Shown: in pieces, positions 45,866-55,455 of the stretch
Layout: the number at the start of each line of letters is the position of its first letter
How positions within the stretch are numbered: the stretch's first letter is position 1
Made by a program: the position numbers and the translations under genes
Notes under the pieces: generated by a model
The model's input: the letters and a program-made list of their open reading frames with translations, nothing else
Databases searched by the model: none
What the model was told of the DNA's origin: nothing
From: Geitlerinema sp. S16
Lineage (GTDB): Bacteria > Cyanobacteriota > Cyanobacteriia > Cyanobacteriales > Geitlerinemataceae
Direction: 5' to 3'
DNA length: 64,000 nt
Assembly (NCBI GenBank): GCA_011390275.1
Contig: JAABST010000008.1
Span: 1-64,000, forward strand

Positions 45866-48355
45866 TCAATCGTCCAAATTGGCGGCATTAGCTGCGAGCG
45901 ATCGCCACGCTGCGAGAATCTGCCCGATCGCCAGCCCGCCATCGTTGGGCGGGATACGTTGATGGATATGAACGCGCATCGGCTCGTCGGTAGAATGACG
46001 AAAATTGCGAAAATCCTCGCCTTCGAGGTGATGAATGGTTAATTCTGTTAAGGCGCGATTTTGAAAACAGCCGCCCGTTAACACCACTTGCGAGATCTCG
46101 AAGCGTTGCGTGACCAAGGCGATCGCCTCCACCAGTGTTTGCTGAAACCGAGCCGCGATCGTCGCGCGATCAACACCATCCCGACAATCCCGCACAATCC
46201 CGCGCAACAGTTCCGACGAATCAACGATCATCGGTCGATCGTGATCCGTCTGATCATCATCCAAAATTGTTACCGCGTAAGGCTCAACGACACCGACCGA
46301 TCGCGCCAATACCGATCGCGCCAACGCCTCCACCGCGATCGCTCCCTGCCCCTCGAAGCTACAGCGCTGATGCAACCCCAACAGCGACGCCACCGCATCA
46401 AACATTCGCCCAACACTGGAGGTTTGCAGTGTATTTAAACCGCGATTGATCGCAACTTTAAGTAATGGTTTTTCGGCAGTCGTAAACGCGGCGATCGTCG
46501 GTAAATTGGCGAGATCTGCCAGATTCCACAGATCCTCGCCAAACACCGACCAGAGCCAACCCAACGCCGATCTCCGAGGTTCCCGCGCCGCGAGATCCCC
46601 ACCGGGCAAGGGAAACGATCGCCAGTGTGCCACCCGCTGCCAGTCTTGCCGATCAATCCACAACCATTCACCACCCCAAATCGTGCCGTCGAGACCGTAG
46701 CCCGTGCCATCCCAGGCGATCGCCAGTGTTGGCGCGGTGAGGCCATGTTCGGCGATGCAGGCGAGGGCGTGGGCGTAGTGGTGTTGAACGGGGATCGGGG
46801 TTGTTCGCGGTGAATCGGAGGATGGATCGATCGGTGAGTGGGTAAGTTGATGGGTAAACTGGTAAGCGAACCGGGTCGAAACGTAGTCGGGATGGGCATC
46901 GCAGGCGATCGCGCTGGGACGAATGCGATACAACCGGAGAAGATCGTCGATCGTCGATCGTAAACGTTCAACAGTTGCCGGAGTGTCGAGATCGCCGATG
47001 TATTGACTTAGGATCAGGCGCTGACCGTCGCTGAGGGCGATCGCATTTTTCAAGTGAGCGCCAACGGCCAAAATCGGCGGATTGGCCGTTGAGTTGGACG
47101 GTTGCGATCCCTCTGGATCTGGAATCATCAGTGTTGATGGGGCATAGCCGCGCCCATGCCGTAGAACTTGCACTCGTTTACTTTGATTCGTGTGATCAAC
47201 CTGAATTACGCGAGTAATGCTGTCATCAAGGGGACGAGCGATCGGGCGATCGTGATCCAGCACGGCATCCACCACGTCGCCCAAGCATTCCCAAACCTGC
47301 GACCCGTCAATACACAGCGGTTCGCCCGATCGATTCGCACTGGTCGCCACCACCGGAAACCCGAAACCCTGCATCAGCAGATGATGTAACGGCGAATGGG
47401 GTAGCATCACGCCGAGATCGGGAACCCCTGGGGCGACATTGGGCGCGATCGATAGCGATCGCCCCTCCAGATCACGGCGTTTTTCCAGCAAGACGATCGG
47501 CGCGATCGCCGAGGTTAATAGCTCAATTTCCGGCTCGGTTAACCGACAATCCTGGGCGATCAGCGCCACGTTGGGATACATCAGCGCAAACGGTTTATCG
47601 GGTCGATGTTTACGATCGCGTAAGGTCGCCACCGTCTCCCGATTCCGTGCATCCGCGAATAAATGAAATCCGCCTAAGCCTTTCACCGCCAGGATTTCAC
47701 CGCGTTGTAACCGTTTGATCGCCGCGTCCATCGCCGCGTCACCCTGAGCCGCCACTGACCCCGATCGATCCCAAAAACTCAACTGAGGGCCACAAACCGG
47801 ACAGGCCACCGGCTGCGCGTGAAACCGCCGATCGAGCGGGTCGTTATAGTCCGCCTGACAATCGGCACATAGCCCGAAGTCGCGCATCGTGGTGTTCGGG
47901 CGATCGTAGGGCAGGTCGCGCAGGATGCTAAACCGGGGGCCGCAGTTGGTGCAGTTGAGAAAGGGGTAACGATAACGGCGATCACCGGGATCATTCAGTT
48001 CGCGGAGGCAGTCGTCACAGGTGGCGAGGTCGGGCAGCAGTGTGATTTGGAGGGCAGCACCGGGCGCAGCGGGCGAGGTGTGGATCGTAAATTTGGGGTC
48101 GTGCTGTAGCGGCTGGGTTTGAATGGCGATCGTCTCGATCCGAGCTTGGGGCGGTGGTGTTTGCTCCAGGCGGGTTTGAAATTGTACGAGCCGATCGCGA
48201 TCGCCTTCGACCTCGATCGTCACACCCTGCACGGTGTTATTCACCCAGCCCGTTAACCCCAGCTCGATCGCCAGCCGATAGACAAACGGACGAAACCCGA
48301 CGCCCTGAACGATACCGCGTACCGTAAACCGCCAACGATCGGTTTCGAGCGTCAC
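45866..48355 (-). CDS. hypF: Carbamoyltransferase HypF of [NiFe]-hydrogenase maturation
   Basis: Converts carbamoyl phosphate to a carbamoyl-adenylate and passes it to HypE, providing the CN ligands of the [NiFe] centre. The N-terminal acylphosphatase domain has VRGIVQGVGFRPFVYRLA. Two zinc-finger pairs follow (CDDC...CTNC and CADC...CPVC), then a YrdC domain and a Kae1-like C-terminal domain with QHHYAHALACI and AIAWDGTGYGLDGTIWGG. The 829 residues are somewhat longer than usual. The extra length is in low-conservation spacers. It is 27 bp downstream of hypB on the same strand, so the two form an operon. Confidence 0.96.
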   Translation of the reverse strand: MTLETDRWRFTVRGIVQGVGFRPFVYRLAIELGLTGWVNNTVQGVTIEVEGDRDRLVQFQTRLEQTPPPQARIETIAIQTQPLQHDPKFTIHTSPAAPGAALQITLLPDLATCDDCLRELNDPGDRRYRYPFLNCTNCGPRFSILRDLPYDRPNTTMRDFGLCADCQADYNDPLDRRFHAQPVACPVCGPQLSFWDRSGSVAAQGDAAMDAAIKRLQRGEILAVKGLGGFHLFADARNRETVATLRDRKHRPDKPFALMYPNVALIAQDCRLTEPEIELLTSAIAPIVLLEKRRDLEGRSLSIAPNVAPGVPDLGVMLPHSPLHHLLMQGFGFPVVATSANRSGEPLCIDGSQVWECLGDVVDAVLDHDRPIARPLDDSITRVIQVDHTNQSKRVQVLRHGRGYAPSTLMIPDPEGSQPSNSTANPPILAVGAHLKNAIALSDGQRLILSQYIGDLDTPATVERLRSTIDDLLRLYRIRPSAIACDAHPDYVSTRFAYQFTHQLTHSPIDPSSDSPRTTPIPVQHHYAHALACIAEHGLTAPTLAIAWDGTGYGLDGTIWGGEWLWIDRQDWQRVAHWRSFPLPGGDLAAREPRRSALGWLWSVFGEDLWNLADLANLPTIAAFTTAEKPLLKVAINRGLNTLQTSSVGRMFDAVASLLGLHQRCSFEGQGAIAVEALARSVLARSVGVVEPYAVTILDDDQTDHDRPMIVDSSELLRGIVRDCRDGVDRATIAARFQQTLVEAIALVTQRFEISQVVLTGGCFQNRALTELTIHHLEGEDFRNFRHSTDEPMRVHIHQRIPPNDGGLAIGQILAAWRSLAANAANLDD

Positions 48356-48382
48356 GATGCTACTATCCCTTACGCTACGGGT

Positions 48383-49258
48383 CTACGAAGACCGCGATGA
48401 TTCCAGCCAGGACAGTTCTTGCATTTGCGGGACACGCACCAGACGAGTTTGGAGATAAAAATACCAGTCGGTCATTCCCGCCCCCGATCGCGCTGAAAGT
48501 TCAAACAACTCCGCTTGGGGAGCGACCGCATGAACATTTTGCCGCGCCAGTGCTAAATCACAGCCCACAGCTTCCGCAATGTCAGTTTTCGTCAGCAAAA
48601 CCACATCCGCATTTTTAAACGTCGTGGGATATTTCAGCGGCTTGTCCTCGCCTTCCGTCACCGAAAATAAAACGACCTTCATCGCTTCACCCAGGTCGTA
48701 GGCTGCCGGACACACCAAGTTGCCGACATTTTCGATAAACAACAGATCAATCTCGGACAGATCAAGCCGATCGAGCGCCGCCGCCACCATCGACGCTTCC
48801 AGATGACATACATTGCCCGTCGCGATCGGAATCGCCCGCGCCCCGACCCGCTTCAGCCGCATTGCGTCATTATCCGTCGCCAAATCACCGACAATCACCG
48901 CCGCCGGAATCGACAGATCCACCAGCGTTCGCTCCAGTAGCGCTGTTTTGCCCGCACCGGGAGACGACAGCAAATTCAGCGCCAAAATGTCCGCATGGGA
49001 AAAGCGATCACGATTGTCCGCTGCGAGGCGATCGTTTTTTGCCAGGATTGCAGCCTCCACGTGAAGCGTTTCGCGGCCTGGTTTATGGTCGTGATGATGC
49101 GTATGGAGAGAATGGGGATGCTCGTGATCATGCTCGTGATCGTGGTCATGATCATGATGGGTGTGAATTTCGGTGAAGTCATGTATCGACTGGCGTTCAC
49201 CATCGATCGTGATCTCCGCCTGGGGATCAATCGTGCTACAGCCACAATCTTGACACAT
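48383..49258 (-). CDS. hypB: Hydrogenase nickel incorporation GTPase HypB
   Basis: A 291-residue SIMIBI-class GTPase that delivers nickel to the hydrogenase large subunit with HypA. The N-terminus MCQDCGCS is the high-affinity Cys metal motif. A His-rich stretch of about 30 residues ([16 protein letters not shown] region) should store nickel. The G domain has [15 protein letters not shown] (P-loop), [18 protein letters not shown] and LLTKTDI. The protein should be cytosolic. The hypA, hypC, hypD, hypE and hydrogenase structural genes are not within the window. Confidence 0.96.
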   Translation of the reverse strand: MCQDCGCSTIDPQAEITIDGERQSIHDFTEIHTHHDHDHDHEHDHEHPHSLHTHHHDHKPGRETLHVEAAILAKNDRLAADNRDRFSHADILALNLLSSPGAGKTALLERTLVDLSIPAAVIVGDLATDNDAMRLKRVGARAIPIATGNVCHLEASMVAAALDRLDLSEIDLLFIENVGNLVCPAAYDLGEAMKVVLFSVTEGEDKPLKYPTTFKNADVVLLTKTDIAEAVGCDLALARQNVHAVAPQAELFELSARSGAGMTDWYFYLQTRLVRVPQMQELSWLESSRSS

Positions 49259-49416
49259 AGACTAATATCCAAATAAACGGCAAGCGGGGTATTAATGAAT
49301 CATTAAATGACGGGCAATTAATTAGACATCAAAAAAACTCCTTCAAGGGCTTATTATTAGCTGTTCAATTTTGATTGCTCGTTATCACCTGTAAATATTA
49401 ATTATTCAATCGACAA

Positions 49417-50586
49417 TTACAACTGATCGACAAATTTTTCGAGCCGATCGATCCCCAATTCGATCGATTTAATATCCGTGGCATAGGAAAAGCGAATACA
49501 ATCATCCGTACCAAAAGCAATACCAGGAATCGCTGCGACATAGTGCTGATCGAGCAACTGGTTACAAAAATCGAGAGACGTTAACCCTGTTTTAGCAATA
49601 TTAATGTAGAGATAAAACGCACCTTGAGGCTCAAAAATCGACAGAGCCGGAATTTGCGCCACGCGATCGCACATATAGCGGCGACGCTCAGTAAAAGCAT
49701 CGAGCATGGTGGCGATACAACCCGCCGATTCCGGCGACTGCAACGCGGCCAAGGCTCCGTACTGCGCGAAGGTGCAGACATTCGAGGTGCTATGACCCTG
49801 AATCGTGGAAACCGCTTTGATAATCTCGGTCGGGGCGGCCAGGTAACCCACACGCCAGCCCGTCATCGCGAAGGCTTTGGCGAAGCCGTTGCTCGTGATC
49901 GTCCGCGCGAAGACTTCCGGGGCGATCGCGCCGATACTCAGATGTTCGGCTCCGTCGTAGAGAATTTTTTCGTAAATTTCGTCCGAAACAACGTAAATTC
50001 CCGCATCGACAACCACCTCCGCCAAGGCGCGAATTTCCGCCGGGGTGTAGACCGTTCCCGTCGGATTTGAGGGGGAGTTGAGGATGAATAGCTTGGTGTG
50101 CGGGGTGATCGCCACCTTGAGCTGTTCCGGTGTCACCTTGTATTGATTGGCGGGATCGGCCTGACAAAAGACCGGCGTGCCGCCTGCCAGACGCACCATT
50201 TCGGGATAGCTGACCCAGTAGGGTGTCGGGATAATCACCTCATCCCCAGCTTCGATCGTCGCCATGATCAGGTTATAGAGCGACTGTTTACCGCCGTTGG
50301 TTACGGCGACATTTTCGGTTTCATAGGCGAGACCATTTTCGGTGCGCAATTTCTCGGCGATCGCCTGACGCAGCACCGGCTCACCAGTCGCGGCTCCGTA
50401 GCGGGTTTTACCATCAGCAAGGGCTTGCTGCGCTGCTGCAACGATATGCGCCGGAGTATCAAAATCCGGTTCGCCCGCACTAAAGGCAGAGACGTCAATC
50501 CCTTCGGCTCGCATGGCCTTGCCTTTGGCGGTGATGCTTAAGGTCAGGGAGGGGGGGACGAGTCCGATTCGTTCGGCCAGTTTCAT
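49417..50586 (-). CDS. aspC: Aspartate aminotransferase, class I PLP-dependent
   Basis: 389 residues of fold-type I aminotransferase subgroup I-gamma, as in cyanobacterial and thermophile AspC. PLP-site motifs are [28 protein letters not shown] and [18 protein letters not shown], with the Schiff-base Lys near residue 235. The C-terminal [10 protein letters not shown] carries the Arg that binds the substrate carboxylate. It transfers amino groups between aspartate and 2-oxoglutarate. A prephenate or glutamate specificity is also possible for this subgroup. It is transcribed alone, with 158 bp to hypB upstream on the other side. Confidence 0.9.
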   Translation of the reverse strand: MKLAERIGLVPPSLTLSITAKGKAMRAEGIDVSAFSAGEPDFDTPAHIVAAAQQALADGKTRYGAATGEPVLRQAIAEKLRTENGLAYETENVAVTNGGKQSLYNLIMATIEAGDEVIIPTPYWVSYPEMVRLAGGTPVFCQADPANQYKVTPEQLKVAITPHTKLFILNSPSNPTGTVYTPAEIRALAEVVVDAGIYVVSDEIYEKILYDGAEHLSIGAIAPEVFARTITSNGFAKAFAMTGWRVGYLAAPTEIIKAVSTIQGHSTSNVCTFAQYGALAALQSPESAGCIATMLDAFTERRRYMCDRVAQIPALSIFEPQGAFYLYINIAKTGLTSLDFCNQLLDQHYVAAIPGIAFGTDDCIRFSYATDIKSIELGIDRLEKFVDQL

Positions 50587-50775
50587 GGGAGTTCGTGCGG
50601 GGTGCGGTTGCTAACAAAAGAAATAATGGTGCATGGATTACGCCATAAAACCATTGGCTTGGATTCTAACGTCCTGTCACGATCGCCGATCGAAACTGTA
50701 ACGACTCCTTAACCTAATCTTGAATTGAACCGATGAGGACGGCTGATCTTAGTCTTCTTAGTCTTCTCAGACCGG

Positions 50776-52170
50776 TTAGTCTGGGGCGGTTGCCTTCGGT
50801 GGTGTTTTGAGTTTCCAACCTTTGCGGCTGACCTGACGGGCGCGACCGATCGCGAGGCTGTCGTCTTCCACATCTTTGGTGATCGTTGACCCGGCGGCGA
50901 TCGTCACGTTTTCGCCGATCGCGATCGGCGCGACGAGGACGCTATTCGCGCCGGTTTTCGAGCCTGCGCCGATCGTCGTCGGATGTTTATTCACGCCGTC
51001 ATAGTTCGCCGTGATCGTCCCCGCGCCAATGTTGACCCGTTCGCCGAGGGTGGCGTTACCGAGGTAGGCCAGGTGGGCGGCGTTGGTGCGATCGCCGATC
51101 GTGCTTTGTTTGACTTCGACAAAATTACCGATGCGGCAGCCCGTGCCAATATCCGCATGACCGCGCAGATGGGCGAAGGGGCCGATGCGGGTGTCGTTGG
51201 CGATCGTGCTGTCGGAGATGACGGAGTACATCGCCGTGACGCCGTCGCCGATCGTGCTGTTTTCGATCAGCGATCCGGGGCCAATGCGGCAGTTACAGCC
51301 GATCGTTGTTGTGCCGCGTAGGTGGGTTTGCGGTTCGATCACGGTTTCCGCGCCGACGGTAACGCCATCGTCGATCGTCACGCTTGCCGGGTCGATTAAC
51401 AGGACACCGGCACGCATCAGTTCTTCGCGTTTGCGCGTTTGCAAGATGCCGTAAGCGTTGGCGAGCTGGACGCGATCGTTAATCCCGAAAATTTCTTGAT
51501 AATCCGCCACATCCATCGCCGTCACTGGCGATAAATAATTCACCGCGTCGGTGATGTAATACTCGGCCTGATCGTTATTCGTGGTTAAGGTGGGTAGCAC
51601 CTGCTCCAGTTTCGGCCAGTCAAAACAGTAAATTCCGGCATTAATCCGAGCATTCTGGCGCTGTTCCGGCGTGCAATCGCGATGCTCGATGATGCTCTCA
51701 AATTGATCAGCCTCGCCGCAAAAGACGCGACCGTAGCCCGTGGGGTCGGGTAGTTGGGCGGTCAGGATGGTGGCGCTGTTGCCGCGCGATCGGTGGGTGT
51801 CGAGCAGTTGGGCGATCGTGCTGGGGCGTAGCAGCGGTACATCGCCATTTAGCACGAGCAGTTCTTCGTCAAAGCCGTGGAGGTGGGGGAGCAGTTGCTG
51901 GACGGCGTGACCCGTGCCGAGTTGCTCGGTTTGTTCGACAAATTCGATCGTGTAGCCGAGATTTTCCCGTGTGGCGTAGGCGGTGAGCGACTCCCGGACG
52001 TGATCGGCTTCGTAACCGACGATCACAAACACGCGGCTCGGCTGAATCTCAGCGACGCTATCCAGGACGCGCTCAACCAGAGATTTTGCGCCGAGGGGAT
52101 GCAGGACTTTGGGAAGAGACGATTTCATGCGAGTCCCGCGACCCGCCGCAAGGATTGCGACCGCTACCAT
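50776..52170 (-). CDS. glmU: Bifunctional UDP-GlcNAc pyrophosphorylase / GlcN-1-P acetyltransferase
   Basis: Makes UDP-GlcNAc for peptidoglycan and glycans. The N-terminal nucleotidyltransferase has [20 protein letters not shown], with the catalytic Lys, and VLNGDVPLL. From about residue 250 a left-handed beta-helix of hexapeptide repeats runs to the end ([35 protein letters not shown]). The acetyltransferase His is expected in that latter region. The 464 residues are of normal length. It lies 54 bp downstream of the ABC-2 permease gene of the fra cluster on the same strand. Confidence 0.97.
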   Translation of the reverse strand: MVAVAILAAGRGTRMKSSLPKVLHPLGAKSLVERVLDSVAEIQPSRVFVIVGYEADHVRESLTAYATRENLGYTIEFVEQTEQLGTGHAVQQLLPHLHGFDEELLVLNGDVPLLRPSTIAQLLDTHRSRGNSATILTAQLPDPTGYGRVFCGEADQFESIIEHRDCTPEQRQNARINAGIYCFDWPKLEQVLPTLTTNNDQAEYYITDAVNYLSPVTAMDVADYQEIFGINDRVQLANAYGILQTRKREELMRAGVLLIDPASVTIDDGVTVGAETVIEPQTHLRGTTTIGCNCRIGPGSLIENSTIGDGVTAMYSVISDSTIANDTRIGPFAHLRGHADIGTGCRIGNFVEVKQSTIGDRTNAAHLAYLGNATLGERVNIGAGTITANYDGVNKHPTTIGAGSKTGANSVLVAPIAIGENVTIAAGSTITKDVEDDSLAIGRARQVSRKGWKLKTPPKATAPD

Positions 52171-52224
52171 GATTGCTACTGAACTAACGTCATAAGAAGA
52201 AGACGACAGGAGTATATCGCGCTG

Positions 52225-53097
52225 TCAGAACTGACGACGGGAAAAAATGCCGATCGTGATGGCTAGCAGTGCGATCGTATAGACCACACCGTAGATCGCA
52301 TTACCGATCAAAACGCTGCTGTCCGGCAAGCCCGCGAACCCGTAAACCACATCATTTTTAATATCCAAACGCGACAAATCCGGCAAAACGAGATACAACC
52401 CGCGCGTCAGGCGTTCGAGGTCGAGATTTTCCGTCGCCTGGCCGATGCGGATTAAATCTTGGCTCAGATTGCCAATGAGATACACCGTAAGGCTCATCAG
52501 CATGGCGAGCAGGGCGCTGGAGAAGGAACCAAAGAGCAAGATGATCGCGACCACGAGCAGCAAGCGCAGGAGCAAAAAGCCCGTCGAGAGGAACGCCAGA
52601 ACGACGCCAAATTCATTACTCTGACTCCACAGCGTGATTAAAAACAGGCCGAGCATTAGCCCGAGCATGGCGACCAAGACCGCTCCCAGGCCAAAAAACT
52701 TGCCGAGGATAAATTCCGCTCGCGTGATCGGCTTCGAGACCAAAATCAAAATTGTACGCTGATCGATTTCTTGCTCGATCATGCGCGACCCCACGGCGAT
52801 CGCGATCGCCACCGCGATCGCCTCCATCGAGGCCAAACCAATATCGGGCAACATCTTGAACTGCGCCCCGCCCGCAATCTGCGGCAACAACAAGGCGGCC
52901 AGCAATAAGACGAAACCATGAATTCCGACGGCATACAGCACCCGGTTGCGGATGGCCTCACGAAAGACGTTCGCGGCGATCGCCACAATCACGTTCAAAC
53001 TCAGGGGCGATCGGCGCGAAGATGCTTGCTTGGAGAATTCTAGGGGCGCAGGTTCGTGGTTTGTAGACTGCGGTGACGTAGCGTTATCCGGTTTCAT
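52225..53097 (-). CDS. fraE: ABC-2 permease, FraE-like
   Basis: 290 residues with about six membrane helices. After a disordered cytoplasmic leader comes VIVAIAANVFREAIRNRVLY, a typical start for this permease group. Then ILVSKPITRAEFILGKFFGLG, a conserved coupling segment, and a C-terminus ending GIFSRRQF. In Anabaena fraE encodes an ABC-2 type permease next to fraC and fraD, and here the gene is third in an equivalent cluster. FraE identity rests mainly on this synteny. Similar permeases also occur outside fra clusters. No ATPase partner is adjacent. Confidence 0.7.
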   Translation of the reverse strand: MKPDNATSPQSTNHEPAPLEFSKQASSRRSPLSLNVIVAIAANVFREAIRNRVLYAVGIHGFVLLLAALLLPQIAGGAQFKMLPDIGLASMEAIAVAIAIAVGSRMIEQEIDQRTILILVSKPITRAEFILGKFFGLGAVLVAMLGLMLGLFLITLWSQSNEFGVVLAFLSTGFLLLRLLLVVAIILLFGSFSSALLAMLMSLTVYLIGNLSQDLIRIGQATENLDLERLTRGLYLVLPDLSRLDIKNDVVYGFAGLPDSSVLIGNAIYGVVYTIALLAITIGIFSRRQF

Positions 53098-53338
53098 CGC
53101 TGTACTTTTTACCTGGATCTTGATCTTGACCTGATGACGTTGCCAAGGAACGGTTTTAAAGATAGTTCTCTCCCTGCATCAGTTCTAGAGATCAGGATCT
53201 AGATACCGATGTCTAGGGCGCGTCATCAATTAATCGTAGAACCCTCATCGGGCAAGCTGTTAAGCGCCCGACCCAACAAAAAGCTCGGGGCTGTAACCCT
53301 GACTGGGTCAGCACTAGAAATTTAATTGATGACAGCTC

Positions 53339-54436
53339 CTAGGGAACTGCGGGCGTTGGTTTTTCCGTTTGGCCCGTCGTATCCTGATTATCCGACGGAC
53401 TCTTGACCTCGGCTTGCTTGACCTTCCGCTCTGCAAAGATGAACTCAGGGCTGGTATTGCACTCCAATAATCCAGTTTGCGTTGCTTCGTTAAACAACTC
53501 AAGCGGTAGCGGTGCGCGAGTCACTTCACACACGCGAACGACGCTGAAATCGCGATCGTCAAAAAACAAAGGCGATTGCCAGGTCGAGATCGTCGTCATG
53601 GTGTAGGACGGATCTCCCGTGCCTGCCACCGAGAACGTCACATCCCAATCACTCCCAAAGGGGATACTCACCGGCGGATGACCCTCTGAACCCTGTTTGA
53701 GATCGTTTTCCATCCGGTCTGGATCGCTAACGTATTGCTGTAGCTGTTTTTCGATATCCGGCCAGGGCTGACCATTGAACTGGCGATAGAGTAGCCGATC
53801 GACCTCTGTTACGAGTTTCTGCCCCAAGGTCTCTCGCGGATCTTGGAGGGTGGCCATAAAACTACTGTGCTCAATCTGTGCATCCCACAGACGTGGATAT
53901 TTCACCATCCAATCTTGGGTCACAAAATAGAAATTGAGCCAGCAGGCCAAGACGATACCCGCCGCCAGCGCAACGATCGCCTTGATACGCTCCAGTTGGC
54001 TCGGGACACGCCAATGCCCAGAGGTTGACAGAAAATATGACAGCGTGACCAGAAACCCCGACAGCAGCGGCCAGAGAATGAAGCCGGTTTGTGTCCATTG
54101 CCGCGCCTGATCTTCAAAGAAAAACGTGATCACAGCCGACGCGGCGGCCAGCGCCCCGATCGGAAATCCTAGGACTTTTACCGGGTCGAGCGCCTGACGC
54201 CACACCACACCACCGGCAATAAAAAACCAGCCAACTCGCCGCAAAATATACCGATCAACAACATTCTCGGGATCGGCAAGACCAACAACGGCGGAGACCA
54301 CCCACAACCCCATCCCAAACAGAAACATACTCTGCCAGGACACCAGGCGGGGCGGGGCGAGCAGCGTAAAAAACGATTTCAGCCGATCGACGACAGATCC
54401 CATAAACGATTTCAGCTGATCGACGACAGATCCCAT
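53339..54436 (-). CDS. fraD: FraD-like septal junction protein (DUF5357 type)
   Basis: 365 residues. Five hydrophobic segments occupy about residues 30-180 (SMFLFGMGLWVVSAVVGLA to AIVALAAGIVLACWLNFYFV). They are followed by a short coiled-coil-like stretch and a beta-rich periplasmic domain of about 170 residues. This is the topology of FraD, a septal-junction protein required for cell-cell communication in filamentous cyanobacteria. The size and position, after a FraC-like and before a FraE-like gene, agree. The N-terminus is duplicated: MGSVVDQLKSF then MGSVVDRLKSF, so either ATG (54436 or 54403) could start translation. The C-terminal 20 residues are disordered. Confidence 0.72.
   Translation of the reverse strand: MGSVVDQLKSFMGSVVDRLKSFFTLLAPPRLVSWQSMFLFGMGLWVVSAVVGLADPENVVDRYILRRVGWFFIAGGVVWRQALDPVKVLGFPIGALAAASAVITFFFEDQARQWTQTGFILWPLLSGFLVTLSYFLSTSGHWRVPSQLERIKAIVALAAGIVLACWLNFYFVTQDWMVKYPRLWDAQIEHSSFMATLQDPRETLGQKLVTEVDRLLYRQFNGQPWPDIEKQLQQYVSDPDRMENDLKQGSEGHPPVSIPFGSDWDVTFSVAGTGDPSYTMTTISTWQSPLFFDDRDFSVVRVCEVTRAPLPLELFNEATQTGLLECNTSPEFIFAERKVKQAEVKSPSDNQDTTGQTEKPTPAVP
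54371..54436. repeat. 33-bp tandem duplication at the fraD start
   Basis: Two adjacent 33-bp units (54371-54403 and 54404-54436), differing at about one base, each contain a start codon and encode MGSVVD(Q/R)LKSF. A recent in-frame duplication of the gene start is the simplest explanation. Confidence 0.85.
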
Positions 54437-54588
54437 AGCAGTTCACTCATTACGCACATCAGCACGAAAAAGACAGCACGAAAACGAAGCAAAAGTTGAG
54501 CCAAGCTTGCATCTAAGCGCCTCTAGCGCCATTGATTGCAGTGCCTAACTCAACTTTCAACGATCAAAACTCACCCAAGCCTCACCCA

Positions 54589-55131
54589 TTAAAGCCATAA
54601 AGACGAGCTGGCGACCATAAAAAATAGAATGGTCGCTAGCGTGCTTAGAACATGACCAACGCGCATCGAACCTTCAATCCGTTCGCGTAAACGCAACAGG
54701 ACAAGCGAGTTTAGGCGGGGGTCGTCGAGTCCGACGCCTGCATTGGGCGGCAATGGCAAAATTTCCAGCCGCTGCAACAGGCGAATGCTGTAGGGCTTGA
54801 TCATTAAGCCACCGAGAAACAAGACGATCGCCAACATCGCGCAGGTGAACTGCGTGGATGCCATCGACACATCCGGAATGAATTCACCGGTAAATAGATA
54901 GCTGAGAAGTTGTTGCTCGCGAACACCGCTAAACAAAAACTCCTGACTGGCAAATAGCACCAGCCAGCCCACAGACACCGCCACAACATTGGCAATGAGG
55001 CTGTAGTGGAAGGCGATCTGGCGGGGTAGCTCTGCCCGCTTTAACAGAAGCGTTGACTCGATCGCAAGCCCCACACAAAGACAAAATAACTGACTCAGAA
55101 ACAAACGTAGCGGTATGACGACCGGCAGCAT
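54589..55131 (-). CDS. fraC: FraC-like septal integrity membrane protein
   Basis: 180 residues with three or four membrane helices (LFLSQLFCLCVGLAIESTLL, SLIANVVAVSVGWLVLFA, FTCAMLAIVLFLGGLMI, and a C-terminal LSTLATILFFMVASSSL). The size matches Anabaena FraC (about 179 residues), which is needed for filament integrity and septal junction placement. It is first in a fraC-fraD-fraE-like order on the minus strand, with 152 bp to fraD. A good ribosome-binding site AGGAG (55138-55142) lies 6 bases from ATG 55131. FraC identity is by synteny, size and topology. Confidence 0.68.
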   Translation of the reverse strand: MLPVVIPLRLFLSQLFCLCVGLAIESTLLLKRAELPRQIAFHYSLIANVVAVSVGWLVLFASQEFLFSGVREQQLLSYLFTGEFIPDVSMASTQFTCAMLAIVLFLGGLMIKPYSIRLLQRLEILPLPPNAGVGLDDPRLNSLVLLRLRERIEGSMRVGHVLSTLATILFFMVASSSLWL

Positions 55132-55455
55132 AGATCGCTCCTACGCAACACAAACCAACAGCGTATTCAAGACAAGCAAGGTCAAACGGGTTCCGAAACT
55201 CGTAACCTCGTTCAAGGCAAAACTCATCGCACTTTAACTGCGCTTTTTAGGATATCAGTCAAGCTTGACGTGCTTCTGCGCGATCGGCCATCTTTCCACC
55301 GCCTAAGCGAGCAAACCACCGAGAAACGGCGCAGAATGTTAAAAATCCTTTACTATGTTTCAAATAGTTTCAAAAAAAGGTAGGGATCGTCCGACATTAC
55401 CCTTGCGGTCAGGACGCACACCCGCTGACAGACTCGCATCGATCGGAGGTCGGCG
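55132..55455. other. Divergent promoter region (fraC / Rieske oxygenase)
   Basis: 324 bp. It contains the fraC Shine-Dalgarno (AGGAG at 55138-55142, minus) and the Rieske-gene Shine-Dalgarno (GGAGG near 55445). No other open frame and no identifiable operator were found. Confidence 0.5.

Noticed and set aside
44325..45869. GlcD start at 45869 overlapping hypF by four bases
   Set aside because: The extra 21 residues (MKRFTLERQTDHSFH...) are not family-like. ATG 45806 gives the expected N-terminus.
49330..49375. CTCCTTCAAGGG near a T-run as a terminator for aspC
   Set aside because: The possible stem is only about four base pairs, too weak to call.
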